Part shown: positions 15,495 through 24,791 of the stretch, one piece after another
Layout of the letters: every line of letters begins with the position of its first letter
Numbering within the stretch: position 1 is the stretch's first letter
Origin: Deltaproteobacteria bacterium
GTDB lineage: Bacteria > Desulfobacterota > Desulfuromonadia > Desulfuromonadales > BM103
Length of the DNA stretch: 64,000 nt
Reading direction: 5' to 3'
Assembly (NCBI GenBank): GCA_024636215.1
Contig: JAGXHL010000027.1
Location: 9,674 to 73,673, forward strand
Translations under genes and position numbers: made by a program
The notes under the pieces: model-generated
Seen by the model: the letters and a program-made list of their open reading frames with translations, nothing else
What the model was told of the DNA's origin: nothing
Database searches by the model: none

Positions 15495-16382
15495 TCAGCG
15501 GTCTTTGCTCGCCGTGAGCACAATCTGGATACGACGATTCAACGCTCTTCCCTGTGCCGTTGCGTTGCTGGCGATCGGCCGGAACTCGCCGTAACCGACC
15601 GCGGAGAGTCTTTCGCCGGAAATGGCCGCTTTCTCCTGCAGGAAATGCAGAACTGTGGTCGCCCGTGCTGTGGAGAGTTCCCAGTTGCTGGGGAACTTTT
15701 GGGCCAGGGCGCCGCTGATCGGTACATTGTCGGTGTGCCCTTCGACCTGTATGTCCTTGTCGACGGCCATCTTGAGAATGTCGCCGATCTGTTGCAGAAC
15801 CTGAATTCCCGCGGGTTTGAGAACCGCTTGGCCGGAGTCGAAGAGAATCTTGTCGACCACGTTCACAGTCAGTTTCCCTTTGAGTTCGGAGATTTGAACT
15901 TCGCCCCGCTGAATCTCTTCTTCAAGTTTCCCCACCAGTTCATCGTAGGTCCCCTGGACCTCGGCAAGGCGGGCTTCACGCTCCTGCCGTTCAGAGTCCA
16001 GTTGCAGTTGCAACGCGTTGGACGCCTCGGTCAGTCGATCAACTTCCTGGCGCATTTCGGCCATGGCCGCCCCGGCTTCTGCGCTGCGACTGGCCAGCAC
16101 CTTCTCAACCCGGTCCAGATCAGTACGCGCCCGCATAAGGTCTTCCTGGAGCCGTTTGTTCCTTTCTATGGCTTCCAGCAGTCGCTGACTCAGGCTGTCA
16201 TTGCGATCAACCAGCTGATTTTTATCTTCTTTCAGGTTCTCGTAATCACCCTCCAATCCCTTGATGACAGACTGGAGATACTGGTTCTCATCCAGCTTCT
16301 GCTGGTGTGCGGTTTGGCTGATGCAGGCTGAGAGAGTCGCGGCCAAGATCAGAAACAGGCTGAATTTGAAGTAGAATTTCAC
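15495..16382 (-). CDS. OmpA/MotB-domain lipoprotein with a coiled-coil stalk
   Basis: An outer-membrane or periplasmic peptidoglycan-binding protein of 295 residues. A longer frame starts at 16418, but the GTG at 16382 follows an AAGGAGCTCCTT ribosome site and yields a clean lipoprotein signal (MKFYFKFSLF...LAATLSAC) with the lipid Cys at 20. Residues about 30-165 are a heptad-rich coiled coil. The OmpA domain (about 175-290) shows LFDSGQAVLKPAG, VEGHTDNVPI, LSTARATTV and NRRIQIVL. The Asp/Arg residues that hold diaminopimelate lie in the last two. The family anchors the envelope to murein. It is transcribed away from nadC. Confidence 0.9.
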   Translation of the reverse strand: MKFYFKFSLFLILAATLSACISQTAHQQKLDENQYLQSVIKGLEGDYENLKEDKNQLVDRNDSLSQRLLEAIERNKRLQEDLMRARTDLDRVEKVLASRSAEAGAAMAEMRQEVDRLTEASNALQLQLDSERQEREARLAEVQGTYDELVGKLEEEIQRGEVQISELKGKLTVNVVDKILFDSGQAVLKPAGIQVLQQIGDILKMAVDKDIQVEGHTDNVPISGALAQKFPSNWELSTARATTVLHFLQEKAAISGERLSAVGYGEFRPIASNATAQGRALNRRIQIVLTASKDR

Positions 16383-16496
16383 AAGGAGCTCCTTAAAAGG
16401 TTGTGCAGAATTCTGCAAATATTCAAGAGCGTCTATTGTTGGCGATTTACGGATAAATGTAAAGCTTGGAAATAGGCATGGTTACAGGCTTTTCAG

Positions 16497-16526
16497 TTGC
16501 TTGTAAAAGTTTCGGTATGTTATAAA
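16497..16526 (+). promoter_or_regulatory. Possible promoter for nadC
   Basis: TTGCTT (16497-16502), an 18-bp spacer and TATAAA (16521-16526) lie about 95 bp before nadC. The elements are moderate; no NadR-like operator is evident. Confidence 0.35.
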
Positions 16527-16620
16527 AAAACACCTTAAATACTGTAAGTTGTTCCATTCAGAGTTTCTGTTAAGGAGACTAAGAAGTTACAGCTTAGTCA
16601 ACCCGTTGGAAACATAAATT

Positions 16621-17451
16621 ATGAACCCATTTATTCTCGATCCCATTCTACGTCGTGCTCTTGAAGAAGATATAGGCACCGGCGATGTCACAACCCAGGC
16701 AACGATAGAGCCTGGTACGCAGGCGAGCGCCGAACTGGTTGCCAAGGAAGATTTTGTTCTGGCCGGTATCGATGTCGCGAAACGTGTCTTCCAGTTGCTG
16801 TCTGCCGAGATTGCCTTTGAAAAATTGATCAGTGATGGCCAGCCAGTAAAGCGCGGCGAAGTGCTTGCCTGGATCAAAGGTGACGCTGCAGTCCTTCTTC
16901 AGGGTGAGCGTGTGGCTTTGAACCTTCTGCAGCGAATGTGTGGTGTCGCGACCCTGACTGCCGCTTTTGCGAAAGAGGTCGAAGGGACCAGGGCGGTCGT
17001 TGTCGACACGCGTAAAACCACACCGGGGCTGAGAGTCCTGGAAAAATACGCGGTACGTATGGGCGGAGGGGGAAACCACCGCATGGCTCTTTATGATGCG
17101 GTCCTGATCAAGGAGAACCATGTCACTGCCGCCGGTGGCATTGCTGCCGCTGTCGGTCGCGCTCAACAGCGTGTGCCGCATACCCAGAAAATCGAGGTTG
17201 AAGTTCGAAATCAGGCTGAAGTGGCCGAGGCTTTGCAGGCCGGTGCGGATATCCTGCTCCTCGACAACATGTCGTTGGAGGAACTGTCTGCAGCCGTCGA
17301 ACAGGTTGGCGATCGTGCCATCACGGAAGCCTCGGGTGGGGTCAAGCTGGACAGTGTTCGGGCCATTGCCGAAACCGGAGTCCACCTGATTTCTGTCGGC
17401 GCACTGACCCACTCCTACCGAGCCGTTGATATCTCCATGTTGTTTACTTAA
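16621..17451 (+). CDS. nadC: Nicotinate-nucleotide pyrophosphorylase (carboxylating)
   Basis: Quinolinate phosphoribosyltransferase makes nicotinate mononucleotide, CO2 and PPi from quinolinate and PRPP in de novo NAD synthesis. The 276-residue protein is full length for the family. It has the opening LEEDIGTGDVTTQATI and the active-site TRKTTPGLRVLEKYAVRMGG followed by NHRMALYDAVLIKENH. It also has the C-terminal barrel motifs ILLDNMS and EASGGV. No nadA or nadB lies next to it in this window. It is followed 20 bp later by birA, with which it is probably co-transcribed. Confidence 0.97.
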   Translation: MNPFILDPILRRALEEDIGTGDVTTQATIEPGTQASAELVAKEDFVLAGIDVAKRVFQLLSAEIAFEKLISDGQPVKRGEVLAWIKGDAAVLLQGERVALNLLQRMCGVATLTAAFAKEVEGTRAVVVDTRKTTPGLRVLEKYAVRMGGGGNHRMALYDAVLIKENHVTAAGGIAAAVGRAQQRVPHTQKIEVEVRNQAEVAEALQAGADILLLDNMSLEELSAAVEQVGDRAITEASGGVKLDSVRAIAETGVHLISVGALTHSYRAVDISMLFT

Positions 17452-17474
17452 CAAGGACGTGAATCAAACCATTG

Positions 17475-18458
17475 ATGAAAACACCAGCCCCGCGCGAAAC
17501 CATCCTTTCACTGTTTAGCCAGACGCCAGATGGTTTTGTCTCCGGTGAACGAATCAGTGAGGAATTGGGTGTCTCGCGAACCGCGGTCTGGAAGCATATC
17601 CGCAACCTTCGCCAGGCCGGTTACCAGATAAAAGCGATTCCTTCACGAGGCTATCTATTGCAGCAGTCTCCCGATGTTCTCATGCCCGAAGCTATTCAGT
17701 CCGGACTCGATTGCCGGTTAATCGGGTCGCGCATCATCTCCCTCGATGAGACGGATTCCACTAACCTGCAGGCCTGTCGCCTCGGTGATGATGGGGCTGT
17801 TGATGGTCTGGTGGTGATTGCCGACCGCCAGAGCGCCGGAAAAGGCAGGATGGGGCGCCAGTGGGAATCACCCTGTGGCGTCAACCTGTACGTCTCAATT
17901 CTGCTGCGTCCTCCTGTTTTGCCTTTTGAAGCACCCAAGCTGACCTTCCTTTCTGCCGTGGCGGTCTGTCGGGCGATTAAGAATTGTACGGGGTTACAGC
18001 CGACAGTTAAGTGGCCTAACGATATCCTCCTCGGTGGCGCCAAGGTCGCTGGCCTCCTCAATGAGATGAGCTCTGAGACCGATCAGGTCCATTATGTTGT
18101 GCTCGGTATTGGCGTTAATCTGAACATGCGCGCCGAACAGTTCCCTAGCGATCTGCGCTACCCTGCGACCTCGCTTGCCATTGCCGCCGGTCAGCCTGTT
18201 TCACGTCTGGCCTTTACCCGGACCTTACTGCAGGAGCTGGATGCTCTATACCGGATCTACCTGGAGCAGGGCAGCTCGCCAATTTTCACTGCCTGGACAG
18301 AACTTTGCGACCTGACCGGTCAAGAGGTCCAGGTGGATTGCAACAACCTTGTGATCGAAGGCGTTATGGTCGGTCTTGGTGATGATGGCGCATTGCTGGT
18401 GCGCACAGCGACGGGTAAGCTGGAGACCATTTATGCGGGGGATGTGCGACCGGCGTAG
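17475..18458 (+). CDS. birA: Bifunctional biotin operon repressor / biotin-[acetyl-CoA-carboxylase] ligase
   Basis: It activates biotin to biotinyl-5'-AMP and transfers it to the acetyl-CoA carboxylase carrier protein; the holo form can also bind a bio operator. The N-terminal winged helix is present (SEELGVSRTAVWKHIRNLRQ, about residues 22-41). The ligase core has the adenylate loop SAGKGRMGRQWESPCG (about 116-131), the VKWPNDILLGGAKVAGLL strand, and a C-terminal SH3-like domain. The ATG at 17475 is preferred over the in-frame TTG just before it. Because the DNA-binding domain is intact, biotin genes elsewhere are likely regulated by it. Confidence 0.96.
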   Translation: MKTPAPRETILSLFSQTPDGFVSGERISEELGVSRTAVWKHIRNLRQAGYQIKAIPSRGYLLQQSPDVLMPEAIQSGLDCRLIGSRIISLDETDSTNLQACRLGDDGAVDGLVVIADRQSAGKGRMGRQWESPCGVNLYVSILLRPPVLPFEAPKLTFLSAVAVCRAIKNCTGLQPTVKWPNDILLGGAKVAGLLNEMSSETDQVHYVVLGIGVNLNMRAEQFPSDLRYPATSLAIAAGQPVSRLAFTRTLLQELDALYRIYLEQGSSPIFTAWTELCDLTGQEVQVDCNNLVIEGVMVGLGDDGALLVRTATGKLETIYAGDVRPA

Positions 18459-18469
18459 CCGGACGAGCT

Positions 18470-18589
18470 GCGCGTGGCGGGTAGCGCGTGGCGCGAAGTG
18501 CCACTCCAAACTTATTAATTACAAGTAAGGTTTTAAGATGTCGTTTCTCTCGTTTGAATTTCCGCGCCACGCGTTCCGCGCCACGCGCC
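18470..18589. repeat. Imperfect GC-rich inverted repeat upstream of coaX
   Basis: Arm 1 (18470-18497) and arm 2 (18562-18589) are near reverse complements. Each contains two copies of the core cgcgtggcg separated by five bases. The roughly 65-nt loop is AT-rich. The second arm ends 10 bp before the coaX start. A related cgccacgcgccac string occurs near 3080-3100, so this may be a dispersed family. Confidence 0.7.
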
Positions 18590-18599
18590 ACGGATTTAT

Positions 18600-19370
18600 A
18601 TGTTACTTGTTATAGATGTCGGCAACACCAACACCGTGCTTGGTCTCTATCGTGACAAGGAACTTGCCCGCAGTTGGCGATTAACCACTGATAAAGCGCG
18701 TACAGCAGATGAATGGGCGATGGTGATCCATGAGCTGTTCAGCCTCAGCGGACTGCACTTCACGGATGTCTCGGCTGTCATTATCTCCTGCGTCGTTCCG
18801 CCTTTGCTGAATACTCTGGAGACACTTTGCGACCATTACTTCAAGTTGTCTCCGCTGGTGGTTGGCCCGGGGATCAAGACCGGCATGCCGATCCATTATG
18901 ATAATCCCAGGGAGGTTGGCGCCGATCGCATCGTCAACGCCGTGGCCGCCTATGCAAAACAGCAAACCAGCTTGATTGTCGTGGATTTCGGTACGGCGAC
19001 GACGTTTGACTATATCTCCCGGCGCGGTGAGTATCAGGGGGGCGCCATTGCTCCAGGCTTAAACATCTCCGCAGAAGCACTCTACGAGCGGGCCAGCAAA
19101 TTACCCCGGGTTGAAATCGGCTGCCCCCCTCAGGTGATCGCAAAGAACACCGTTAACAGCATGCAGGCCGGTTTGTTTTACGGTTATGTCGGTTTGGTGG
19201 ATGGTATTGTCGGCCGCATGAAGCAGGAGTCGCGAGAGAAACCCCATGTCATGGCGACCGGAGGGCTGGCAACGCTGATTGCACCCTACAGCCAGACCAT
19301 TGCTGAAGTGGATAACAGTCTCACCCTGGAAGGTTTGCGAATCATTTATGAACGCAACCATGTCACTTAG
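18600..19370 (+). CDS. coaX: Type III pantothenate kinase
   Basis: It phosphorylates pantothenate in the first step of coenzyme A synthesis; the type III enzyme has an ASKHA fold and is insensitive to CoA feedback. The 256-residue protein has the phosphate-loop motif [16 protein letters not shown] at its very N-terminus. It also has [12 protein letters not shown] near 104, the second phosphate motif [14 protein letters not shown] near 126, and ATGGLATLI near 218. No clear ribosome site precedes the ATG because the GC-rich inverted repeat ends just before it. The birA-coaX order is common in many bacteria. Confidence 0.96.
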   Translation: MLLVIDVGNTNTVLGLYRDKELARSWRLTTDKARTADEWAMVIHELFSLSGLHFTDVSAVIISCVVPPLLNTLETLCDHYFKLSPLVVGPGIKTGMPIHYDNPREVGADRIVNAVAAYAKQQTSLIVVDFGTATTFDYISRRGEYQGGAIAPGLNISAEALYERASKLPRVEIGCPPQVIAKNTVNSMQAGLFYGYVGLVDGIVGRMKQESREKPHVMATGGLATLIAPYSQTIAEVDNSLTLEGLRIIYERNHVT

Positions 19371-19446
19371 TGGTCATTTAATAATCTGAAAATCATTACG
19401 ATTATCTGACTATTGGAAATCATGAGGAACACTGAAAGGAGAGATC

Positions 19447-21525
19447 ATGGCAAAGTTCGAAACTGAAAAGTTGAGGAATCTGGGCATCGTCGGACAAGGG
19501 GATGCGGGCAAAACCTCCCTGGTCGAAGCCATCTTGTTCAACACCGGCATGACTGATCGTCTCGGTAAAGTTGATGACGGCTCTTCGAATATGGATTTTG
19601 AGCCCGAAGAGACCAAGCGCAAGATCACGATTTCATCGAAGCTGCACCATTGCGAATGGAACGGCCACGAACTGCATATTGTCGACACTCCCGGCTACAC
19701 GAACTTTCTGCATGACACGCGCGGTTGCATGCGGGTCCTTGGTGGGGCCGTGCTGCTGATTTCCGCCGTTGACGGTGTCAAAGCCCAGACCCAGACCCTC
19801 TGGAAGTGGGCAGAGGAGTTCGAAGTCCCGCGCATCGCTTTTATCAACAAGCTTGATCGTGAGCGTTCTGATTATCTCAAGGCTGTCGACGATATGGAGA
19901 CCTCTCTGGGGTGTCGCCCTGTTGCCGTGAATATGCCGATCGGTGAAGAAGAGAATTTTAAAGGGGTTATCGATCTGATCACCATGAAGGCACGACTTTT
20001 CAAGTTCGACGAAAAGGGCACCTATGATGAAGGTGATATTCCTGACGCGTATCAGGCGGAGGCTGAGCGTCTGCACGTCATGCTGATGGAAGCTTGCGCC
20101 GAAGCCGATGATGAGCTGATGGAGAAGTACCTCGAAACCGAGGAGCTCTCCGAAGATGAGGTCCTGCGTGGTTTGCGTGAGGGGACTCTGACCGGTGTCT
20201 TCACTCCGGTTTTCTGTGGTAGTGCTACGGCCAATATCGGTATCAGGCAACTGCTTGACTACATCGTCCTCTGCATGCCATCGCCCATAGACAAAGGCAT
20301 CCAGTACGGCACCAACCCCAAAACCAATGAACCTGAAGAGCGTCGCCCTGACCCGAAAGAACCTTTCTCGGCGATGGTTTTCAAAACAGTCAGTGACCCA
20401 TTTACCGGCAAGCTGAACCTGTTCCGTGTTTATTCAGGCACAGTCAAGTCCGACAGCTCGGTGTATAACCCCAACAAGGATTGCAGTGAGCGTCTTGGCC
20501 AGATCCTGTTGCCCGAGGGCAAAAAGCAGAAACCCGTCAGCGAAGCGGTTGCAGGTGACATCGTCGCTGTTGCCAAACTGAAAGAAACCACAACCGGCGA
20601 CACCCTCTGTGATGCCAATAAACCAATTGTCTACGAATGCCCGATGAGCATGAAGCCGGTCATCTCATTTGCTCTGGAACCGAAGACTAAAGGTGACGAA
20701 GAGAAAATTTTCAGCGGACTTTCGAAGCTGACAGAGGAAGATCCTGCACTGCAGTTGCAGCGCGATCTTGAGACCAAGGAGATGATCATCTCGGGTATGG
20801 GTCAGGTGCATGTCGAGGTTGCGGTCGAAAAGCTCAAGCGCAAATTCGGTGTTGACGTAATCCTCAAAGAGCCGAAGGTCCCTTATCGCGAGGCGATCAA
20901 GAAAACTGTCGAACAGGCCTATCGGCATAAGAAACAGTCGGGCGGCAAGGGTCAGTTTGCCGACGTGTCGATCAAGGTCAAACCGCTCGAAAGGGGCTCC
21001 GGTTACGAATTCGTTGACAAGATCGTCGGCGGCGTAATCCCGCGGCAGTTTATTCCGGCGGTCGACAAAGGGATTCTGGAGACCTTGGGTAAAGGGCCTC
21101 TTGCGGGTTTCCCTGTTCAGGATGTCCAGGTTACTCTGTTCGATGGCTCCCACCACTCGGTCGACTCTTCGGAGATGGCCTTCAAGATTGCCGGTTCTAT
21201 GGCTTTCAAAAAAGCCATAGAAGCCGCGAGCCCGGTTCTCCTCGAACCGGTCATGGAGATGGAGATAACCGTCCCTGACGAATGTGTCGGTGATGTGATC
21301 GGCGATATGAACTCACGCCGGGGCAAGGTCCAGGGCATGGATCCCCAGGGAAGCAGCCAGGTCGTAAAGGCACAGGTACCTATGTCTGAAGTCCTGAAGT
21401 ATGCGCCGGTTCTGCGATCCATGACGTCTGATCGCGGGCTTTTCACCATGGAATTTTCACATTATGAAGAGGTGCCATCCCATCTGATGGCTAAACTTCT
21501 GACAGAACTGAATAAAGAGGATTGA
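19447..21525 (+). CDS. Elongation factor G paralogue (EF-G2-like translational GTPase)
   Basis: A 692-residue translational GTPase with all five EF-G domains. G1 is GQGDAGKTS (16-24) where canonical EF-G has AHIDAGKTT. G3 is DTPGYTNF (80-87) and G4 is NKLD (134-137). The switch I segment reads KRKITISS rather than the canonical RGITI. These deviations, and the absence of neighbouring rpsL/rpsG/tuf genes, mark it as the divergent second EF-G rather than the housekeeping fusA. Such paralogues vary in role (translocation variant, ribosome recycling, stress). A good aaggagag ribosome site precedes the ATG. Confidence 0.9.
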   Translation: MAKFETEKLRNLGIVGQGDAGKTSLVEAILFNTGMTDRLGKVDDGSSNMDFEPEETKRKITISSKLHHCEWNGHELHIVDTPGYTNFLHDTRGCMRVLGGAVLLISAVDGVKAQTQTLWKWAEEFEVPRIAFINKLDRERSDYLKAVDDMETSLGCRPVAVNMPIGEEENFKGVIDLITMKARLFKFDEKGTYDEGDIPDAYQAEAERLHVMLMEACAEADDELMEKYLETEELSEDEVLRGLREGTLTGVFTPVFCGSATANIGIRQLLDYIVLCMPSPIDKGIQYGTNPKTNEPEERRPDPKEPFSAMVFKTVSDPFTGKLNLFRVYSGTVKSDSSVYNPNKDCSERLGQILLPEGKKQKPVSEAVAGDIVAVAKLKETTTGDTLCDANKPIVYECPMSMKPVISFALEPKTKGDEEKIFSGLSKLTEEDPALQLQRDLETKEMIISGMGQVHVEVAVEKLKRKFGVDVILKEPKVPYREAIKKTVEQAYRHKKQSGGKGQFADVSIKVKPLERGSGYEFVDKIVGGVIPRQFIPAVDKGILETLGKGPLAGFPVQDVQVTLFDGSHHSVDSSEMAFKIAGSMAFKKAIEAASPVLLEPVMEMEITVPDECVGDVIGDMNSRRGKVQGMDPQGSSQVVKAQVPMSEVLKYAPVLRSMTSDRGLFTMEFSHYEEVPSHLMAKLLTELNKED

Positions 21526-21582
21526 TCTGCTCTAGTACCCTGTGTTTCTCAAAGATGATCAGGTCGCAGAACGGGAGGTAAT

Positions 21583-23052
21583 ATGTCTGACAAGGATCAG
21601 TTCACGTTTGAAGATGAGGATGATAATCCCGAAAGCGGTGTATCAAAAAATACAGAGCCTCAAGAGTCGGATTCTTTCGATGGTGAAGTTTTTTTTGATA
21701 CGGAAGAAGATTTGCCGGGAAGCCGCCTCGGTGACCAGGCGGGACCTGAGGCATCTGAAAATGGTAGTGAAGAGTTCTTTTTCGACACGGAAGACGACGC
21801 TTCGGAAGCGGCGCAAGATGAAAAATTCAACCAGGGCGAGCCTGAGCCTGAGGAGGTCGGCTTTGCCGAAGATGAGGATCTCTTCGGCGACACTTTGAAT
21901 GCCGATTTCCCTGGCGACGAAAGGGCAATAGACGATCCTGTCGATTTTGCTCCTGAGCCGAAAGCCAAAAGCGCAGCCGGTTCAAAAAACCGTACCTTGT
22001 TGATGGTCCTGTTGCTGGTGATTGTGGCCGCGGGGGGCGCTTACTATTTCATGGGTCTGGGCAGCTCAACGCCTTCCGTGCCAACTGTGCAGGTGCCCGT
22101 AGAAAAACCGGTAAAAACGGTTACGGTGCCTCCGCCACCGGCAAGCAAGGCTCCTGCAGAGCAAGCTGCGGCAGCGAAAAATACCTCGGATACAAAAGAT
22201 ACATCGGTAACAAAAGATACATCGGTAACGGTGGCTGTTCCTCCGCCGCCGGCTGCGGTTGCTGCCAAGGCGGATGTGAAGCCGGTTGTGGCAGACACCA
22301 GGCCTGCTACGGCAGAGGAGTCAAAGCCGGCCGCCGCCAAACAACCTGAAGCAAACGCCGCCAGCCCGGCATCGAAGTCTGGCGCGGTTTCGGTGTCCGT
22401 TCCTGCTCCGACGCCCGTTCCTGCCTCTGCTCCTGCTCCTGTCGCTGCCTCTGATCAACAAGCGACATCGGTTGCCAAAGATTCTGCCTCTGCTGAGGCT
22501 CCAGAGGCCCCGGCAGTCAAGACAATGGCCGCGCCAAAGCCGGTTGCAGCAAAACCAGAAGACACCTCTAAGCCTGTCGCAGCGCCTGGGCAGGTCGCGG
22601 ACGGCACCTACGAATTGGATGCCGGCGCCTATCTTCTGGAATCCAACAGGGATGCTCTGGTTGCGAAGATAAAAATGCTCGGCTACGAACCCTCTGTCAC
22701 TCCTGTTGATGCAAGGATTGACATGACGCGCCTGCACCTTGGCACCTACAGCAAGGACGACGTCCAGTCCTCCCTGGCTTTTGCCCGGCAGATCGAGCCT
22801 GGCTCCTATAGTGTCCCCGCCGGGGACGGCTTCGTGATCTATGCCGGCACCTTCCTCAAGACAGACAACCTGCAAAAGATCAAAGAACGCTTCCTTGCCG
22901 AAGGTATCCAGGTTAAATCTGAACCGGTAGAGGTCGTCAGAACCCTGAGCCGCATCCGTTTCGGCCGTTTTGGCACCAAAGAGGACGCAGCGGCTGCCGC
23001 CAACGTTGCTGCAGAGGACGGATTGAAGGCTGTTGTCGTCAAAGCCAAGTGA
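21583..23052 (+). CDS. SPOR-domain membrane protein
   Basis: A 489-residue bitopic protein. The first 130 residues are acidic, probably cytoplasmic, and contain repeated FFDTE(E/D)D motifs (about 37-43 and 66-72). One transmembrane helix (about 138-157) follows, then about 180 residues of Pro/Ala/Lys/Val linker. That linker includes an 18-bp tandem duplication at 22194-22229. Two C-terminal SPOR-like units (about 340-405 and 412-487) follow. SPOR domains bind denuded septal glycan, so a division-site or envelope role is likely. It is encoded between the EF-G paralogue and a conserved unknown. Confidence 0.82.
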   Translation: MSDKDQFTFEDEDDNPESGVSKNTEPQESDSFDGEVFFDTEEDLPGSRLGDQAGPEASENGSEEFFFDTEDDASEAAQDEKFNQGEPEPEEVGFAEDEDLFGDTLNADFPGDERAIDDPVDFAPEPKAKSAAGSKNRTLLMVLLLVIVAAGGAYYFMGLGSSTPSVPTVQVPVEKPVKTVTVPPPPASKAPAEQAAAAKNTSDTKDTSVTKDTSVTVAVPPPPAAVAAKADVKPVVADTRPATAEESKPAAAKQPEANAASPASKSGAVSVSVPAPTPVPASAPAPVAASDQQATSVAKDSASAEAPEAPAVKTMAAPKPVAAKPEDTSKPVAAPGQVADGTYELDAGAYLLESNRDALVAKIKMLGYEPSVTPVDARIDMTRLHLGTYSKDDVQSSLAFARQIEPGSYSVPAGDGFVIYAGTFLKTDNLQKIKERFLAEGIQVKSEPVEVVRTLSRIRFGRFGTKEDAAAAANVAAEDGLKAVVVKAK

Positions 23053-23070
23053 TGGAGCCGTATTAATTTT

Positions 23071-24105
23071 ATGTCACAACCTGAAACCAGTAGCCTGCGC
23101 CTGAAAGTCTCACCTGAGGTTGCACGGATAGTTAAACCGGGAGCCCCCCGCGATGCCCAACTGGCGGCTGCGCGGGGGGCTCTCCCTCTTGCAGGGAAAG
23201 ATCTCCTGAGCGTTCTTTTTTTTCTGTGTCGCAGCAGTGACGTCGAGATCAAAACGTCTGCAGTCAAGACATTACGTCAGATGCCGGTAACGATATTGAC
23301 TCCCTTATGTAAAGACGAGAGCTTGCATCCACAGTTATTAGAACTTATGGCAAGAGCCAGAATGGCGGACGGTGACTTGATGGGGGCCGTTATCATGCAC
23401 CCCTCAGTCAGCCTGAAAACCCTGCTCTATCTCGCTGACAAGGCTGGTCCCGAGGTGTTGGAGCGACTGGCGGGTCATCAGAACATGCTGGCTGAGCATC
23501 CTGAGGTCGTTGAGGCGATCATTACCAACCCTGCTGCTCCAAAAGCATTAAAGTATAAGCTGGGTTGGCAGGACCCGGAATCAAACACAGGACCTGAACA
23601 GGACCCGGAGGCTGCCGAGGTTGATGAAGACGGTCGCAGCCAGACCGAAGTCGAAGCCCTGATGGAAGAGGCCAGTCGCGAAGGTATGTCGAAATACCAG
23701 ATTGCTCTTGAGCTCAAGGTTGCAGAGAAGATCAAGATGGCTCTCACCGGCGACAAGGAATGGCGCACCATCATGATGAAGGAGTCGAACAAGCTGGTGC
23801 AGGCCGCCGTTATGAAAAATCCGAGAATCAGTGATGGTGAAGTGCTGATGGTCGCTAAAACCAGGACTTCAAGCGATGATCTGATTCGCATGATTTTGCT
23901 CAACAAAGACTGGGTGAAGAGTTATGAAATTAAAAAAGCCCTGCTCATTCATCCGAAAACACCGCCACCTAAAGCGTTACGTTTCATCACTTATTTAACA
24001 ATGAAGGATCTTAAGGAGCTGGCCAAGAGCCGACAAATCTCGAGTATTGTTGTCAATGCAATCCGCAAGGAACTGCAAATGCGGATCAAGAAATCTGGTG
24101 GATAA
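23071..24105 (+). CDS. Conserved helical-repeat protein of unknown function
   Basis: A 344-residue soluble protein built of short helical repeats. Lines such as AVIMHPSVSLKTLLYLA, EAIITNPAAPKALKYKL, AAVMKNPRISDGEVLMVA and ALLIHPKTPPPKALRFI share an alternating pattern of two helices with a conserved N/H-P turn, reminiscent of HEAT or leucine-rich-variant repeats. An acidic linker (about 172-195) splits the two halves. A scaffolding role is plausible; no function is recognised. It starts 18 bp after the SPOR gene and probably shares its transcript. Confidence 0.7.
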   Translation: MSQPETSSLRLKVSPEVARIVKPGAPRDAQLAAARGALPLAGKDLLSVLFFLCRSSDVEIKTSAVKTLRQMPVTILTPLCKDESLHPQLLELMARARMADGDLMGAVIMHPSVSLKTLLYLADKAGPEVLERLAGHQNMLAEHPEVVEAIITNPAAPKALKYKLGWQDPESNTGPEQDPEAAEVDEDGRSQTEVEALMEEASREGMSKYQIALELKVAEKIKMALTGDKEWRTIMMKESNKLVQAAVMKNPRISDGEVLMVAKTRTSSDDLIRMILLNKDWVKSYEIKKALLIHPKTPPPKALRFITYLTMKDLKELAKSRQISSIVVNAIRKELQMRIKKSGG

Positions 24106-24149
24106 ATGAAACATATCAGTCAACAGATCGTTGGTAGACAGGAGAGCTC

Positions 24150-24647
24150 ATGAGTCGCTACGGAAACTTTCGTATCGGTGTTCTGACCCTTTCAGACAAG
24201 GGTTCGCAGGGACAGAGAGTCGACGAGAGCGGGCCCGTGGTTGAAGAGCTTCTGGCCCCTGTCGGTGAGGTGGTTCATGTGACCATACTGCCTGATGATC
24301 TCGAATCGATTGTTGCCCTTCTGATTGACTGGACAGATAATGAAAAATTAGACCTTGTCGTAACCACCGGCGGTACAGGTTTGAGCCCCAGGGATGTCAC
24401 ACCCCAGGCAACCTTGCAGGCAATTGATTACGCAATTCCGGGGATGGCGGAAGCTATGCGCATGCAAAGCTTGCAGAAGACGCCTCATGCCATGGTCTCT
24501 CGTGCTGTTGTCGGTGTCCGCAAGAAGACCTTGATTGTCAATCTTCCGGGTAGCCCCAGGGCGGCCAGGGAGAACCTGGAAACCCTGTTGCCGGCTTTAC
24601 CCCATGCCCTGGCCAAACTGGCCGGGGATCCTTCTGATTGTGCCTGA
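24150..24647 (+). CDS. mog: MogA/MoaB-type molybdopterin adenylyltransferase
   Basis: A 165-residue protein of the MogA/MoaB fold, which adenylates molybdopterin before molybdenum insertion. Diagnostic segments are GVLTLSDKGSQG (about 10-21), DLVVTTGGTGLSPRDVTP (about 69-86), and the C-terminal LPGSPRAARENLETLLPALPHAL. The length fits the bacterial stand-alone type. It is the only molybdenum cofactor gene visible here. The sequence after the stop runs directly into the G-rich repeat array. Confidence 0.93.
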   Translation: MSRYGNFRIGVLTLSDKGSQGQRVDESGPVVEELLAPVGEVVHVTILPDDLESIVALLIDWTDNEKLDLVVTTGGTGLSPRDVTPQATLQAIDYAIPGMAEAMRMQSLQKTPHAMVSRAVVGVRKKTLIVNLPGSPRAARENLETLLPALPHALAKLAGDPSDCA

Positions 24648-24689
24648 AATGCGGAGGTCAAATACTGGGACTGGGGACGGTCAAATACT

Positions 24690-24743
24690 GGGACTGGGGA
24701 CTGGGGACTGGGGACTGGGGACTGGGGACTGGGGACTGGGGAC
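24690..24743 (+). repeat. 7-bp GGGGACT tandem array with G-quadruplex potential
   Basis: One GGG run and seven successive GGGG runs, each separated by ACT, lie on the plus strand. Shorter related copies are at 24665-24680. A complementary agtccccagtcccc block near 24775-24788 could fold back on the array as a hairpin between the convergent mog and ZIP genes. Confidence 0.93.
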
Positions 24744-24791
24744 TGGATTATGATTATGGTCTTTTCCAGCCCCTAGTCCCCAGTCCCCATT

